From: Narthecium ossifragum
Lineage: Eukaryota > Streptophyta > Magnoliopsida > Dioscoreales > Nartheciaceae
Direction: 5' to 3'
Assembly: GCA_963920575.1 (NCBI GenBank)
Contig: OY986965.1
Coordinates: forward strand, 21,836,047 to 21,900,046
Length of the DNA stretch: 64,000 nucleotides
Below are positions 34,424-47,087 of the stretch, piece by piece. Positions within the stretch are counted from its first letter, which is position 1; each line of letters starts with the position of its first letter. The position numbers and the translations under genes were made by a program. The notes below the pieces were generated by a model. It was not told the DNA's origin. It worked only from the letters and a program-made list of their open reading frames with translations, and did no database searches.

Positions 34424-34870
34424 CTTGCGGCCCATTTGATATCCAGATCCATCACGGCGACCAGTTGGTTTTTGGTGACTTGACCATCAAATATGTAGGG
34501 GGGGGGCAGTTGATGTATTTGGGAACTGTGACCCTGATCAACTAAGCATTCTTGAATTTGAAGATATGATGAAGTAGATAAGGTATCTTACATACATAAA
34601 GCTATGGTATGTCATTCCTGGAGCAAGCATGGATGTGGGTCTAAGGCCATTAATGACAGACAAAAATGTACTGGAAATGGCAGGCCCAGCAAGTGTTGAT
34701 GGAGAAGTTGATATCTACTTTGAGCATGCTGTAATCGAAGGACCTGTTGCCTTTTCAGACAAGGAGCTAGATAGGGAAGTGCATAAGAAGAAAGGAGGTG
34801 GGGGGAGTGGGGCCAGTAACTGGGATGCATCTCACTTTGATTCTGATAGATGCAGTTCATTACATGTTTG
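34424..34870 (+). pseudogene. MULE transposase piece: N-terminal PB1-like region
   Basis: Reads CGPFDIQIHHGDQLVFGD and YVGGG, then after a frame change CDPDQLSILEFEDMMK, a TAG, IKLWYVIPG, VGLRPLMTDKNVLEMA and VDIYFEHAVIEGPV. This order is the conserved N-terminal region that precedes MULE transposases in plants. It is cut at gtttg by the palindromic LTR element. Confidence 0.8.
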
Positions 34871-35336
34871 TGATACGAGCGGTCTACTCGTAATCCTCTC
34901 GTATTGGGTCTCTACTGCTCCAATCGATCAGAATTGGCCTCATCGGACTTGATTTGAGTCTAATTGGCTGAATCTGGTTAGTTGGATCGGATCTGGCTTG
35001 AGCTGGTTCAGATCTGGCTCAAGGAATTAGATCAGGATTGACTGGATTGGATTGGGCTAAGTGGCTGGATCTGGATTTGGTGGGTGAGTTGAATCAATTA
35101 GACTGAGTCTGATTCAAGCTCAGCCACCAAATCCGGATCCAACCACTTAGCCCAATCCAATCCAGTCAAGCCTGATCCAATTCCTTGAGCCAGATCTGAA
35201 CCAGCTCAAGCCAGATCCGATCCAGCTAACCAGATTCAACCAATTGGACTCAAATCAAGTCTGATCAGGCCAATTCTGATCGATTGGAGCAGTAGAGACC
35301 CGATACGAGAGGATTACGAGTAGACTGCTCGTAACA
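34871..35336. repeat. 466-bp near-perfect palindrome forming the 5' LTR
   Basis: Arms 34871-35083 and 35124-35336, 213 bases each, are reverse complements with scattered mismatches. The 40-base centre is itself partly self-complementary (gagttgaatca against tgattcaagctc). The right arm resembles the last part of the 3' LTR (to 38195) most strongly over its outer ~110 bases, ending tacgagtag.ctgctcgta.ca. Confidence 0.93.
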
Positions 35337-35400
35337 ACTTGGTATCAAAGCTCCGTTCCATCGACTGTGCTGTTCAGAACCTTCTGGAAACTTCACCTTC

Positions 35401-36450
35401 ATGTACGGAGTATCACAGGAGTGGTGGGAACAGCAAATTAAGATTCTGCAGGCCGAGGTGAAACTTTATTTAACCGTGGTGGAACGCGGTAACAGAAAGT
35501 GGGAGCAAATTACCAGTAGATGGTCAACTGTGACTCAAACAAGTCCCACAGGGATTCAGGTTTCGAGTCAGACCCCTACTCTAGCTGCAACCCAGATTAC
35601 GGAACCTGACCCCGAGCCAACTCAGATTAAGACTCCGACATCAACTTCTGCTGCAACTCCTACTGCAACACCGAGAGCAACTCCAATTGCAACTCCGAGT
35701 TCAACTCCTCCAGACCCGGGTGAACACTTGCTACTACCTTCCCATGATTTTTCTGGAATTTTACCTATTTTTCCAGATTTTTCCCGGGATATTCTCTCTC
35801 CTCCCGATTTGGCTCGAGCTGCGGCTAATCCCTTACCTGCTTGGAATCGGCTCGTCCCTGGCTCAACCGGGGCTCGCCATTGGCTCACCACCCTCACCCG
35901 CGCCTGGCTCACTCCGAGCCGACCCATCGTCGTCCCAGCTCAAAACGAGAGCCCATCGGCTCGTCCCCGAGCCGCCACCCCCACACTGCCCTCCGATGCC
36001 GTCCTCTCCACCTACTCATCGAGGAAGCATCGACATCCTTCCCCGAAGCCACCGTGGCCGACCACGACCATGGAGGAAGCTTGGATCGCTGGGGTTCAAC
36101 TCCGGCGAACTTCCTTGTTCCGGCCTCCTCCAATCCACCATATTCCGAGGTTGATCCCAAGATTAGACCTCACGAGAAAGGTCCCAAGACCTTCCCATAC
36201 CTGTTCCCGACGAGCTAAAGCACCGTCGCGGCCTAGATCACCGACGATCTCCGGCGACGACATCCACCGCACCGCAACCTTCAGATCCGGCGTGTACGAG
36301 GCCCAATCCGACGATCAGATCGTACGGATGGAACCCCCACGTCCCTGTGAAGCTTCCTATGCTGTTGCCACACTCCGACGAGCTCGTTTCGCCGTTGATC
36401 CAGCTTCGGCAGCTTCTCAGCCATCCGATCAAGACTGCAACTTGATCTAG
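35401..36450 (+). CDS. 349-codon open frame of unknown function in LTR element
   Basis: An ATG 65 bases after the 5' LTR opens a long uninterrupted frame in the position where gag would start. The first 45 residues (MYGVSQEWWEQQIKILQAEV) look protein-like. Later parts are Thr/Pro-rich (PTATPRATPIATPSSTP) and then basic. No gag, zinc knuckle or enzyme motif is visible. It could be a gag relic, a novel product or chance. Confidence 0.3.
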   Translation: MYGVSQEWWEQQIKILQAEVKLYLTVVERGNRKWEQITSRWSTVTQTSPTGIQVSSQTPTLAATQITEPDPEPTQIKTPTSTSAATPTATPRATPIATPSSTPPDPGEHLLLPSHDFSGILPIFPDFSRDILSPPDLARAAANPLPAWNRLVPGSTGARHWLTTLTRAWLTPSRPIVVPAQNESPSARPRAATPTLPSDAVLSTYSSRKHRHPSPKPPWPTTTMEEAWIAGVQLRRTSLFRPPPIHHIPRLIPRLDLTRKVPRPSHTCSRRAKAPSRPRSPTISGDDIHRTATFRSGVYEAQSDDQIVRMEPPRPCEASYAVATLRRARFAVDPASAASQPSDQDCNLI

Positions 36451-36906
36451 CCGTTGATCAAGCATGTGAAGGCTCATCTAAGCCATCAAAGCAGGTACCC
36501 TTCCATCAAGTTGATCAACCAACTTCTAGTCCAGACTAGTGCAGTAGAAGCGTGGTCCAGCCATCTTCACTTCAGATTGGACCAAAGCCAGCTTGACCCA
36601 GATTCAAGCCAAGTCCCTGCACAGTTGATCAGACCATGGAGATCAGATCCCATCCTATGGTCATGGGCAACACTACTGATGGGACATGATGAGGATGATC
36701 CAGGAGAGCCATTGAAGATCTTATTCTTGGAGCTACTTGAGCCATCAGATCGACCTCCAGATGCTCCTTCAGCACTGCCCCTGCTACCCCTGGACCCGTC
36801 ATTGGATTGACCTGCTTTCTCCCCACCGAGTCCAGAGCTACAGAAACCTTCCTACCTTACTTGACTCTGGCCTTGAGGACAAGGCCAATTCTGAAGGAAG
36901 GGGGGA

Positions 36907-38195
36907 TGATACAAGTCAATCTGACTCGACCAACTGGACCCAAACCCATAAGAGGAACCAAACTGGTTCAGCCTCTTTCCTAGTTTGACTTGGACTTCCC
37001 TAGTTCAAACTAGAATATTTGATTAGGATTTATCATTAGTCTTTTATATTTAATTGAGTCCTAGTTGATGTTTGAGTTAGTAAGTTGAGTTGAGTCTCAA
37101 AGCCTTCTTACTTGCTAATTAAACAAGGGGGTTTTTTAGTTGAATTAGGACTATGTCAAGGCCTCTATAAAAGAGACCTCATTAGTTTGTATTAGGTCAT
37201 GTTGAATGATGAAGAGAATTATGATTAGTTAAGAATAGTTAATAGAATATCATAGGAGTAGGATATCATAAGAGTAGAGGTAATGTAGATTCCATAAAAA
37301 ATCCACCATAGATCCACCTTCTTCCCCGTCGGTCATCTTCTCCGCAGCTGGCACCGCCTCCACCAGTATTTCTCTATCCCCGGTACTTTCTCTCTCCTCC
37401 ATGTCATCGCCACATCAGCGCCACTATTCATCATCTTCTTCCTCGTCTCTCCCATGCACAAACCCTAGCCTCACCGCCGTCCAGCCTCTCCGGCCGCTCC
37501 GCTGCCATCCAAGACCTCCATCGACCTCCCCTTGGAACCACGACTCCGTCCAGCCCCTCCTCCGCCTCCGTCGTCTCCTCCGGCGTCTTCCCCGACAATG
37601 CCAACTTCACAGCCGCCGTCCGTGTCTGACCCCGATCTCACCCCCCAAACCACCCTAAATCCATCGCCGATCACTCCTGACTATCTTCCCGACATCCCAA
37701 GCCCCGCTGAGCTCCCCGTCGTCGTCTCCGACACCGGCCTCCTCTAAACCCTCCATCGCCTTCCTAGATTCGACCGATCCGCCACCGACCTCCCAGATTC
37801 GAGCCGTTGGATCTCTTCCCCATCACTCCGCGACCCTTCCTGCCAATATCCCGACCGCCGCCGCCGCCCCTAGGCCGGCGATCCACTCCGGCAACCCCTC
37901 AGCCGTCGGTTCTCCCTAGACCTTGATTGCCCAAATTGACTCAGCCACTTAACCCAATTCTAGCCGGTTCAGCCAAGCCACTTAGCCCAATCCGAGCCAG
38001 ATTCAATTCCTTGAGCCAATCAACCAATCGGAGTTGACCCAGCCAAGTCCTACCCCAATCAGGCTCAACCAGATCTGAACTAACTCAAACCAGATTCAGC
38101 CAATTTGACTCAATCAAGTCCGATCATGCCGATTCTGATCGATTGGAGCAGTAGAGACCCGATACGAGAGGATTACGAGTAGATCGCTCGTATCA
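36907..38195 (+). repeat. 3' LTR of the palindromic element, 1.29 kb
   Basis: Starts TGATACAAGTC after a purine tract; ends GCTCGTATCA before gtttg. The upstream cttgaggacaaggccaattc is the kind of sequence found just before the PPT in many plant LTR elements. It contains a probable promoter region near 37150-37300 (tataaaagagacctc). Confidence 0.85.
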
Positions 38196-38200
38196 GTTTG

Positions 38201-39338
38201 TTATGATCCAGAGATTGACGGCAACAGTGAAGATGGGGAGGGATGTGATACTGACTATACTCCTTATCTTATGGAAACTGTGAACTGCTCTTGGGAGTAG
38301 ATAGTAGTCATGAGGGTGCTAGTGGGGTGGGTGAAGAAATTATAAGAAAGAGTGATGGGGTGGATGAAGAAAATAGAAGAGAAAAAAGGCATGTGAGTGG
38401 AGGGCATGGGAGAGCAGATAGGGAGGGTACTGATGGTGCTAGGGGAGCTGCAGATGTTGAGAGGGGTAGTGACAGAAGTAGAAGGAAAGGGAAGGCTGCA
38501 CAAGAGGATGAGTATGTGAATGAAGTAGATAGGGAGGCTATTGATGGTGCCAGGGGAGTTGCAGATGCTGGGAAGGGCAGTGACAGAAGTAGAAGGAAAG
38601 GGAAGGCTGCACAAGAGAATTACTATGTGAATGAAGCAGATAAGGAGACTACTGATGCTGTCATGGGAGCTCCAGATGTTGGGAGGCGCAGTGACATAAG
38701 TACAAGGAATGGAAAGGCTTCACAAGAGGATGAGTATGTGAATGAAGATGATGTTGAAGACAACAACTCAGAGTACCTACCAAGTGATGAGCTTGTGAGT
38801 CTTTATGACTCTGATGAGGATGCTGTCACTTCTTATCCAGTATACAACCCATACACTAACTTGGCAGGTAACATACAACCAGTTCTTGGGACCATATTCC
38901 CATTTGCTGAGGTGTTCAAGGACTACATCATGGAGTATGAAATTAGGGGGTTTACAATGTGAAGATTGTTAAGAATGATAAGAAAAGGGTTAGAGCTATA
39001 TGTGATGATGGCTGTGAATGGAGGATCCATGCCTCCAAAATGCAGAATCAAGATACATTTTAAGATAAAGACATTAAAGGGCGAGCATACTTGCAGTAGA
39101 AGTTATAGAAAACCTCTTGTGAATGCACCTGGTTGTCAAAGAAGTATCTTGATGACTTTAGGATAGATCCTGACATGAAGATAAAGGTTCTACAAGCAAA
39201 CGTGAAGGACTTTTAGTGGACATATGTAGAAGCCATTCTTTTAATGTGAGGTGGAAGGCAAGAGAGCTCATCCAAGGCAGTTATGCAGAACAATATGGAG
39301 GAATAAGAGACTACTACCATGAGCTCATAAGAAGTAAC
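38201..39338 (+). pseudogene. MULE transposase piece: acidic linker and MuDR domain
   Basis: Resumes after the LTR element. It has three imperfect 38-residue repeats, each with SDRSRRKGKAAQE-like and DEYVNE-like motifs, then DNNSEYLPSDELVSLYDSDE, VFKDYIMEYEIRGF and, after a frame change, VKIVKNDKKRVRAICDDGC with EWRIHASKM, the MuDR DNA-binding domain. Stops follow, with KYLDDFRIDPDMKIKVLQANV still readable. It is cut at gtaac by the solo LTR. Confidence 0.85.
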
Positions 39339-40785
39339 TGATGAGTCACTAATTATTCATAATTAAACCCCTTCAATTACCTTTGTTAGCTTGAGATTAT
39401 TTGTATTTGATAGTTTGTTAGTTGATTTCAGGTTTAATGAAGATTCAAGTTAGAAAATACAGAAAAAAGCTAATATGTTGAAATTACGCCGCTTCGCTGT
39501 CAGTTTGAGCATAATTCGCCAAAATCTTCAGATAAATCCTAAATTCCTGAAAGTTGGAGAATTTCTAGAAGACATCAAGACGAACAACTTTCATGTTGGA
39601 CACGTTGCGAGATTCCGGACATATTAATAGCAGTTTTGAAGACTATGAAGTTAAACAGATGTTGGGAAACTGGTCCGTCGATGTTCAAGAGAATATTCAA
39701 CTATTCTAGATAAGTCTGAATATTATGAAATCTTTGGGATCAAACAGAAGACTTACTAATCTACATCTTTCCTGTTGGACTCGTTTTCAAATTCCGGCTT
39801 GATTGGACCCAGTTGTGACCAGAATAGACTGCGAGAAATTAATCCAGGAAATCCGAGTTGTAATAAAAGTCCAACTTAGCCGAAACCCTAATTACGGGAG
39901 TTCTCCTATAAATAGGATTATTCCATCCGAATTTCTCATCTTTTGGGGGAGAAAAATCAGAGAGAAAAAGGAGAAGGCTAGGGTTTGATGACGGAGATTT
40001 TTCCGCGGGGATCAATGACTTTCTTCCCAACACCTATGGATCTTTCTCAAGAGATGAGTAGCTAATTTCTAAACTTTGGGATCTCATAAAACTATAGTGT
40101 AACGTTTTGTATTCTTTGTTTTGAATCTTGTATTCTTCTCAAGACATGATCCTATGAATTTGCTTTTTATTGTTAATAGATTTGAAGGAATAGAGTTTCC
40201 TTGATGTAGTTTCAGTCCTACATGATTTTTGTGATTGATTGTAGAGATTCATAGGATGGTTTTCATGTGATTTATGGTTTACTAGTGAGATAGGTTATGC
40301 TAAGCTAGGATAGGTTGTGCCAAGGTCATTAGGAGTAGTATAACTTAAAGTAATTGTAGGGCCGAAGAAAATCTATGCCAAGAAAGATAGGTTATGTCGT
40401 TAGGAACATAAATCTTATTTTAGGGATTCATGTGAGCTTGTAGCCGTATGATCCATAATGTTTAGAGAAGGAGACAAGAGGATAACTGAAGAATACAGAA
40501 AGTGAAACTAAGGTGGATTGAGTAAACCCTAAGTATCTCTCTCATTAGTTTAACAACTTTTACTTGCTTTCATTAGATAGTTTTAGTTAATTCAAACTTA
40601 TCATTGCTTCTTTTGCTTAGATTTAGAGTTTGAGAATTGAATTCAATATTTCCTGGTAAATTCCACGTGGTTCGACTCCGGACTTCACCGCTATTCTACC
40701 CAGTAGTATAGTGATTGAATAAGAATTATAAATTTAATATTTGATTGAGTTTGCAACGTTTTAACGACATGTTCGCAACACATCA
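39339..40785 (+). mobile_element. Solo LTR, 1.45 kb
   Basis: Begins TGATGAGTCAC and ends AACACATCA, flanked by exact gtaac (39334-39338 and 40786-40790). Same family as 31292-32734 but opposite orientation. A tataaatagg at 39906 may be its TATA box. Confidence 0.92.
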
Positions 40786-40790
40786 GTAAC

Positions 40791-42456
40791 CCATGTAGTA
40801 CATGTGTAGTTAAGGCTAATAGGTCTGCATATGGTACACATTCAGTCTTTGAGAGGGTGTATATATGCTTTCAGGCATGCAAGCAGGGGTTTAGGGATTG
40901 GTGTAGGCCTTTGATTGGCCTAGATGGTTGTCATTTGAAGGGCACTATTAGTGGTCAGATCCTTGCAGTAGTAGGGAAGGATGGGAATGACCATATGTTC
41001 CCAATATGTTACGCGATAGTTGAGGTAGAGAATAGGGAGACTTAGACCTGGTTTTTAGAGCTCTTGCTATCTGACATTGGTTATGATCAAGAGAAGAGGT
41101 GGACATTCATCATAGACCAGCAAAATGTGAAACTATATTGGCCGTGTATTTTTGTTGTACTACAATACTTAATATTTCCTTGCATGTATCATCATAGCAC
41201 ATCTAAGTATTTTAGCATATCATCACAACATAACATCACTTGAAGCTTATGATCTCTTTGTAGCATCAAGTATAATATTTCCTTGCATGTTTCATCACAA
41301 CACAACTAAGTATTTTAGCATATCATCACAGTATAATATTTCCTTGCATGTATCATCACAACACAGCTAAGTATTTTAGCATAACATGACAACATGTCAT
41401 TTCTTTTAGTTTCATTCCAGCAATGCAAGATATATTCTTGCTTTTAGTTTCATGAGCCACAACTTAGTATCACCATAGCACAACACAAAGTTTTATGAGC
41501 CACAACTTAGTATCACCATAGCACAACATAGAGTTTCAAGAGCCACAGCTTAGTATCATCACTTGAAGCATATGATCTCTTGTAGCTTATTATGACAGCT
41601 GATTTCGTTTTGTGTATGATCAAAACATATGTTTGTATTTATCATCACAACAATGTTTTGTATTTCATTTCTTTTAGTTTCATTCCAACAATGGAAGATC
41701 TATTCTTGCTTTTAGTTTCATGAGCCACAACTTAGTATCACCATAGCACATCACAGACTTTCATGAACCACAACTTAGTATCATCACTTGAAGCTTATGA
41801 TCTCTTTGTAGCTTATTATCACAGCTGATTTCTTTTTATGTATGGTCAAAGCATATGTTTGTATTTATTATCACAACAATGCTTTGTATTTCATTGTTTG
41901 TAGGGTCTCATTCCAGCAATGCAAGATCTAATGCCTCGAGTGGACCACAGATTTTGTGTTAGACATCTATATGCTAACTTCAACAGGCTTTTTAAGGGTG
42001 TGAACTTGAAGCAGATCATGTGGAATGCTGCTAGGGCTACTACTAAGGAATACTATGACATAATCATGGATGAAATGAGGTAGTTTGAGCCAGAAGGTTT
42101 CAAATACCTTAGTGCTCTAGACCTTACGTGGTGGTGTAGATATGCATTTCAATTTCACCCTAAGTGTGATCTACTGTCAAACAACATGGTAGAGGCATTC
42201 AATAAGTTCATTTTGGATGCTAGGAAAAAGCTTATAATCACAATGCTGGAGGAGATTAGGATAAAACTGATGACAAGGATGAGGGTAAAGAAGTAATAGA
42301 TGGAAGGAGCTGATCAGGATATCTGCCCTAGGATACAAAAGAAGATAGAGGATATAAAAGTGGAGACTAGGCACTGGTATTGTGACTTGTTTGGTCAAGA
42401 AGAGTTTGAAGTAAACATGCCAAGATGAAAAGTTTGGCTCAACATGGCTGAGCAAG
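40791..42456 (+). pseudogene. MULE transposase piece: DDE core
   Basis: Two exons, 40791-41126 and 41904-42456, around an intron with GT and AG borders. Seen: WCRPLIGLDGCHLKGTISGQ with the first catalytic Asp; GNDHMFPICYAIVEVENRET; WTFIIDQQN with the second Asp position; LIPAMQDLMPRVDHRFCVRH; and SNNMVEAFNKFILDAR with the Glu region. In-frame stops occur after NRET, after DEMR, after RVKK (two) and after VNMPR. It is cut at gcaag by a stack of solo LTRs. Confidence 0.9.
41127..41903 (+). other. MULE transposase intron with internal repeats
   Basis: The AT-rich intron repeats catgagccacaacttagtat.accatagcaca and tatttccttgcatgtatcatc several times in direct orientation. Confidence 0.75.
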
Positions 42457-43126
42457 TGTCACGCTGTGAGCCAAACCTAATTCTAAAATCAAACGGCGAG
42501 AGTCTCCCCTATAAATTTCACTTTAAATTGTGGTGCATAATTATAATATTCACAACTAATTTAAACTATTATATCATCAAGTAATAACACAATAACTAGC
42601 AGCTACAAGACTCAATTAGCATTCAGATGGTACAAGAATGATTCCAGTCCTCTAAGTACAACAATCTCTATCAATCTTCATCGATTTGAAGTAGAAATAC
42701 ATTTATCCTTGAAGCTATAATTTATACATCAAATTGAAATACATATACAATTTAAAGCTGTACATAAAATAAATTGAGATAAGCTAATGATGATTCCTCG
42801 GTCTCGCGCACCACCAAGGGAAAGACCACCTCTGACGCCGTAACTACCTGACGAGGGAACCACGCTTGTACCTACAAACGCAACCCGGGTAGGAGTGAGC
42901 AATAAGCTCAGTAGGGTTCTATTCTACGTCACACTGAAAGGAAAGGGAACTACAACTGTGTCGCCTCCTCGCCTAAGTCTAAGGTATGCCAGTGGCCCGA
43001 TAGCCCCGTCGATGTCTCTAAGGGCTCCAGTCATGCGCCTTCATAGAAATGATAACATGCAGGATCATCCTTACCTAGGCAGGAAGAGCCCTCTGCCTGC
43101 GGACCCATATAAGGCAAGATCGACTT

Positions 43127-45562
43127 TGTCACACCCCGACCCAAAAAACCCATCCGGACCGAGGCGTGAGGGTTCCTATTAATATTCACATCCAATTTGG
43201 CGCGATACGAAGCGGAAAACAGAGATAATTTAAACAAATTAACTTCCAAGGGTAAAGCTATAATTCAATTAAAAGAAACATCAAGTCGTACTATTTAGAC
43301 ATCCGGTAGAAATTCTTATCAAAACTCCTCCAAGGAAAACAATTATACATTTAACCCAAAATCCTCGAAAGATGTCTATAATATACATAATCTATCAAAA
43401 GTACAACTGTTGTCCCATAGTAACCTCAAGCACCTCTGGAAGTCATCGCGCCGCCAAAAGCTGATCCAGCCGGCTCTACTGAAGAAGAACTGGCGCCTGC
43501 ACCTGCAAACTCAGCCCGGGTAGGAGTGAGCGACAAGCTCAACAGGGTTCTACTCTACGGCACACTGAAGGGAGGAAAACAACAACTGTGATGTCCCTCC
43601 ACCTAAGCCTAAGGAATGCCACAGGGTTCCATAACCCCTATCGACTCCCCAAGGGATCCTACTCTTCTCAACCGACCACGCTGGGAACATCAACCAACAC
43701 GCTGGGAGGAACAAGAACCGGAACTAGTAGGATCACCCTTACCCAGCAGGAAACCACTGCATGGAGACCACGTCGGGGATATCGACAACCATCCTTAGTG
43801 CTTGGCCTTGGAGAAATGTCACGACCTCTAAACCTCAATAACAATATGATTATAGCCAACTACATCATATCCTCGATAACATGAAGATCCCAATGATACA
43901 ATCACATCGTAAACCTTACTACCCAGTCACGGTCCTAAGGCAAGATCCGAGCTACCCGAGAGCCTCAGATCGGTGATCAACCCATCGCCCCGCCTAACCT
44001 GATATGCCTCTAATGCATACAGTGCATAGGCCTATGTAAGCATCTAACCTAGATATCTCTATATGTCACAACAACAATTATGAGTTCAACAGTTATACAA
44101 TAGCCCTCGGCACACGCCGGCAACGGGCTTAGATTCCACAATACAACGTAAAATAGCACTCATAGCTAGCTAACGGCTAAGCAAACAATAAGCATCTAAG
44201 TTTACCATCCAACTAGGTATTTAAATCCAAGTCAACCCAAAAATCCGCCAAAAAGGGTAAACGCACAATTCAATTTCCAATCTCAATCGAAATCCATTGA
44301 AAACCCCGTGATAACCACATGCCTGCTTCTTAACATGATTGGGTATCTATCATGAACGAAAAGCCAATCAAAGGAAGCCAGAAAACACTATTCAAGAGCT
44401 CACCATCGATGCGACGGTCGACCGTGAGGCCACGGTCGATGCGACGGTCGACCGTGAGACCAAAAAATGGGAAAAACACAAGGGTCACGGTAGATCGGGA
44501 CATCAACCCTAGGAAGCCAAAAAGGAGATAGAGCCTCACGGTCAATGCGACGGTCGACCGTGAGGTAAAGTGGGGAAAAGGGTAAGGACCCACGGTCGAT
44601 CGGAGCATCGACCCTGGGAGACCCAAAATGAGACAGAGCCTCACGGTCGATCTGACGGTCGACTGTGAGGCCAGAATGAAGCGTACCAACACTTGACGGT
44701 TGATCCGACGGTCAACAGTCGACCGTCAGGCCTAATGCACAATTCCTAAGAACAGTGTCAGAAATCTAATTTCTTGGATTTGATCTATCAAAGTTTATCG
44801 GAAATCGATGAAACTTTGCAGACATGCGTAATAAATGATGGGGAAGCTATTGATACGAAGAAAACAAGATTTTGATGGTTAAAACTCAAATCTAGATCCA
44901 AACGGCCAAAAACCGACATACCGACGATAAAACGGGAATCGTCCGATAATATACGAAACCAAATGGTAGAGATACTCTAAGCAAGCTATAACACCCATGT
45001 ATTAAGTTACACAACATTCTACCATGTATAACTACATCAAAAACACAGTAAACCTATCCTAGGAGAACCCAATCATACGATCGGGGTAGAAACACCTACT
45101 TGATCAAGTAGGGCAACTCCTCCATGTATTCCCCAAGCTCGATCACCAAGATCCGCTCCTCGAAGATCGCGACTCGAAGCCCTAGCTCAGCCGGTAGGAG
45201 AGAGAGAGAGATGGAGAGACGACGACAGGAGAGGAAAAGAAGAAGAAAGGGAAAGAGAGAGAAAGTCAGGGTATATATAGATCAGGATCCGATCTCGGCC
45301 GTCCGATTCGATCTTTCCCGATCGAACTCCGATCTTCAGATCGAAGGCACCCTTAAGATCCTAATCAATCACATACATCAATCCAAGGCCGTGTGTGCGT
45401 TACACGGGTGTGAAATTGACCACCAGGCACAATTTACCAAATTCCCCCTGGGGTCACAAGAGCAATATAATCAGCCTGATCGCACCCGACGCGAAACCAA
45501 ATCAACAAGAAACGATCCTCAACCAACGTTGTCGAGCTAGGTTAGAGGAACGGGTCCTCACA
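43127..45562 (-). mobile_element. Solo LTR, 2.44 kb, antisense, nested
   Basis: Ends TGTCACACCCCGACCC and GAACGGGTCCTCACA are flanked by exact gactt (43122-43126 and 45563-45567). On the minus strand it reads TGTGAGGACCCGTTCC to GGGTCGGGGTGTGACA. Confidence 0.92.
44404..44730 (-). repeat. Array of GGTCGACC-type palindromes in solo LTR
   Basis: The phrase cacggtcgatgcgacggtcgaccgtgagg and variants recur at least six times, each built on the palindrome ggtcgacc or its relative cggtcgat. Confidence 0.85.
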
Positions 45563-46194
45563 GACTTACATCTTTAGGACTCGGCTTTGGAGTCAACACG
45601 ACATATACACCTCAAACCACAATGCATTTCAGTTTACAAGATGCTATCCTCGAGAAAACAATGATTTAATAGTACAATTGGATCCTGGACCTTGCTACCC
45701 AGCCTCGATCCTAAAACTAGATCCGAGCTGCCCGAGCCCTCGGATCGACGAAACCCCTATTCTGGACCTTATGCTTCTAATATAGAAGTATAAACATGCA
45801 ACGGTATGTCAAACCAAAATACAAGTCTAGGCATAGCTTACAGTACACCAAAGTGGTACACATAGCATAACGTAGATAGAGGTCTAAACTACAACAATCA
45901 AACGTACCTCTACAAGGCCAACACCTCAGTTACACAATTCAACACTACAACAGCACCCCTAGGCCGTTAACAAAGAAGCTACACATTTCAATCTAAATTC
46001 CGGCATTACGATGACATAAATGACCGTCAACCGAAATTCCTACTACATGGCACACCCCCGGCCAACAAATACAACGACGACAACAATTACAATAATATAC
46101 ACACAGGGCACAACTCAAGCCCTTAATTCTATCCAAATATCCCAAGGGGCATGACTCCCTTGGTTTAACAACGAGCCTCACAGAGGGCTTAAGC

Positions 46195-46198
<4 letters not shown>

Positions 46199-46236
<38 letters not shown>
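46199..46236. repeat. (AT)n microsatellite
   Basis: About 19 AT units within the outer solo LTR. Confidence 0.95.
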
Positions 46237-46242
<6 letters not shown>

Positions 46243-46553
46243 CATATAACAATTTACATGAAGAGGATAGGGGGATGCACGTGTTATAATAATCTATAGA
46301 CCTAAACAACTAGCAAGAGTCTGGCATATATATAAGTATACTAGCAGGATCCGAATCATAAATACATGTTAGGCATACAAGCTCATTATTCTATTCCAAA
46401 TCATATATCTATACTAGGCATGCTCCACAATTAAATGCTATTTAAGCAAAGGAATTTAAAGGACTAGCTAGGCATGCCAAAACAAGGGTTCAATGACCCA
46501 AAACTTCTTAAATCAGAGCCAAAGCCTCTAGATCAGTTGGTCTACATATAAAC

Positions 46554-46554
<1 letters not shown>

Positions 46555-46616
<62 letters not shown>
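46555..46616. repeat. Compound (AC)n(AT)n microsatellite
   Basis: About 19 AC units pass directly into about 12 AT units within the outer solo LTR. Confidence 0.95.
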
Positions 46617-46617
<1 letters not shown>

Positions 46618-47087
46618 ATGACATAATTCACAATTGGATTGCCACTAGAAGGGGGGATTAGTAACTAACTGAACTTGCCAAAAATGAGGTAATTAAGCAT
46701 ACAAAGATCACCAAATTGAACATGTTAGTCCTAGAGATCATTAGGAACATTAACTTCATCATTTAAGAGGAAAATAGGCATGGTTAAACATCAAAATCCA
46801 TTTAAAAACCAACAAATTCGGTTGCTACAGTAACCTAGAGCTAGAATCAATGAAATGTCGATAGATCGACATCCAAATGACGTCAAATCTTAAATTAAAC
46901 TTAGGCACATATTGAGTAACACGTGAGGAACATTTCCTCCAAGTATTGGGTCGAATAAACACACAAATTTCGATGAATTTCACTCTCTTTTCCCAAAGTT
47001 ATGGTTCGCCGTAGCTTACGAAATAATTCACCATAAATCGTAGGAAAATCAGAAAGTTATGAAACTAGTTGGGTTGGCAAGTAGACT

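Larger units (their letters stand above)
34871..38195 (+). mobile_element. Non-autonomous LTR element with palindromic 5' LTR
   Basis: Flanked by exact gtttg (34866-34870 and 38196-38200). The 5' LTR (34871-35336) is followed by the primer-binding site tggtatcaaagc (35340-35351). A purine tract (gaaggaagggggga) precedes the 3' LTR, which starts TGATACAAGTC at 36907. The outer left end, TGATACGAGC, is the exact inverse of the right end GCTCGTATCA, so the 5' LTR does not begin as the 3' LTR does. The internal part is 1.57 kb and has no gag, protease or polymerase. Confidence 0.88.

Noticed and set aside
45124..45540. 138-codon basic frame
   Set aside because: GA-rich leader region of an antisense solo LTR; no domain and no conservation of the frame in relatives here.
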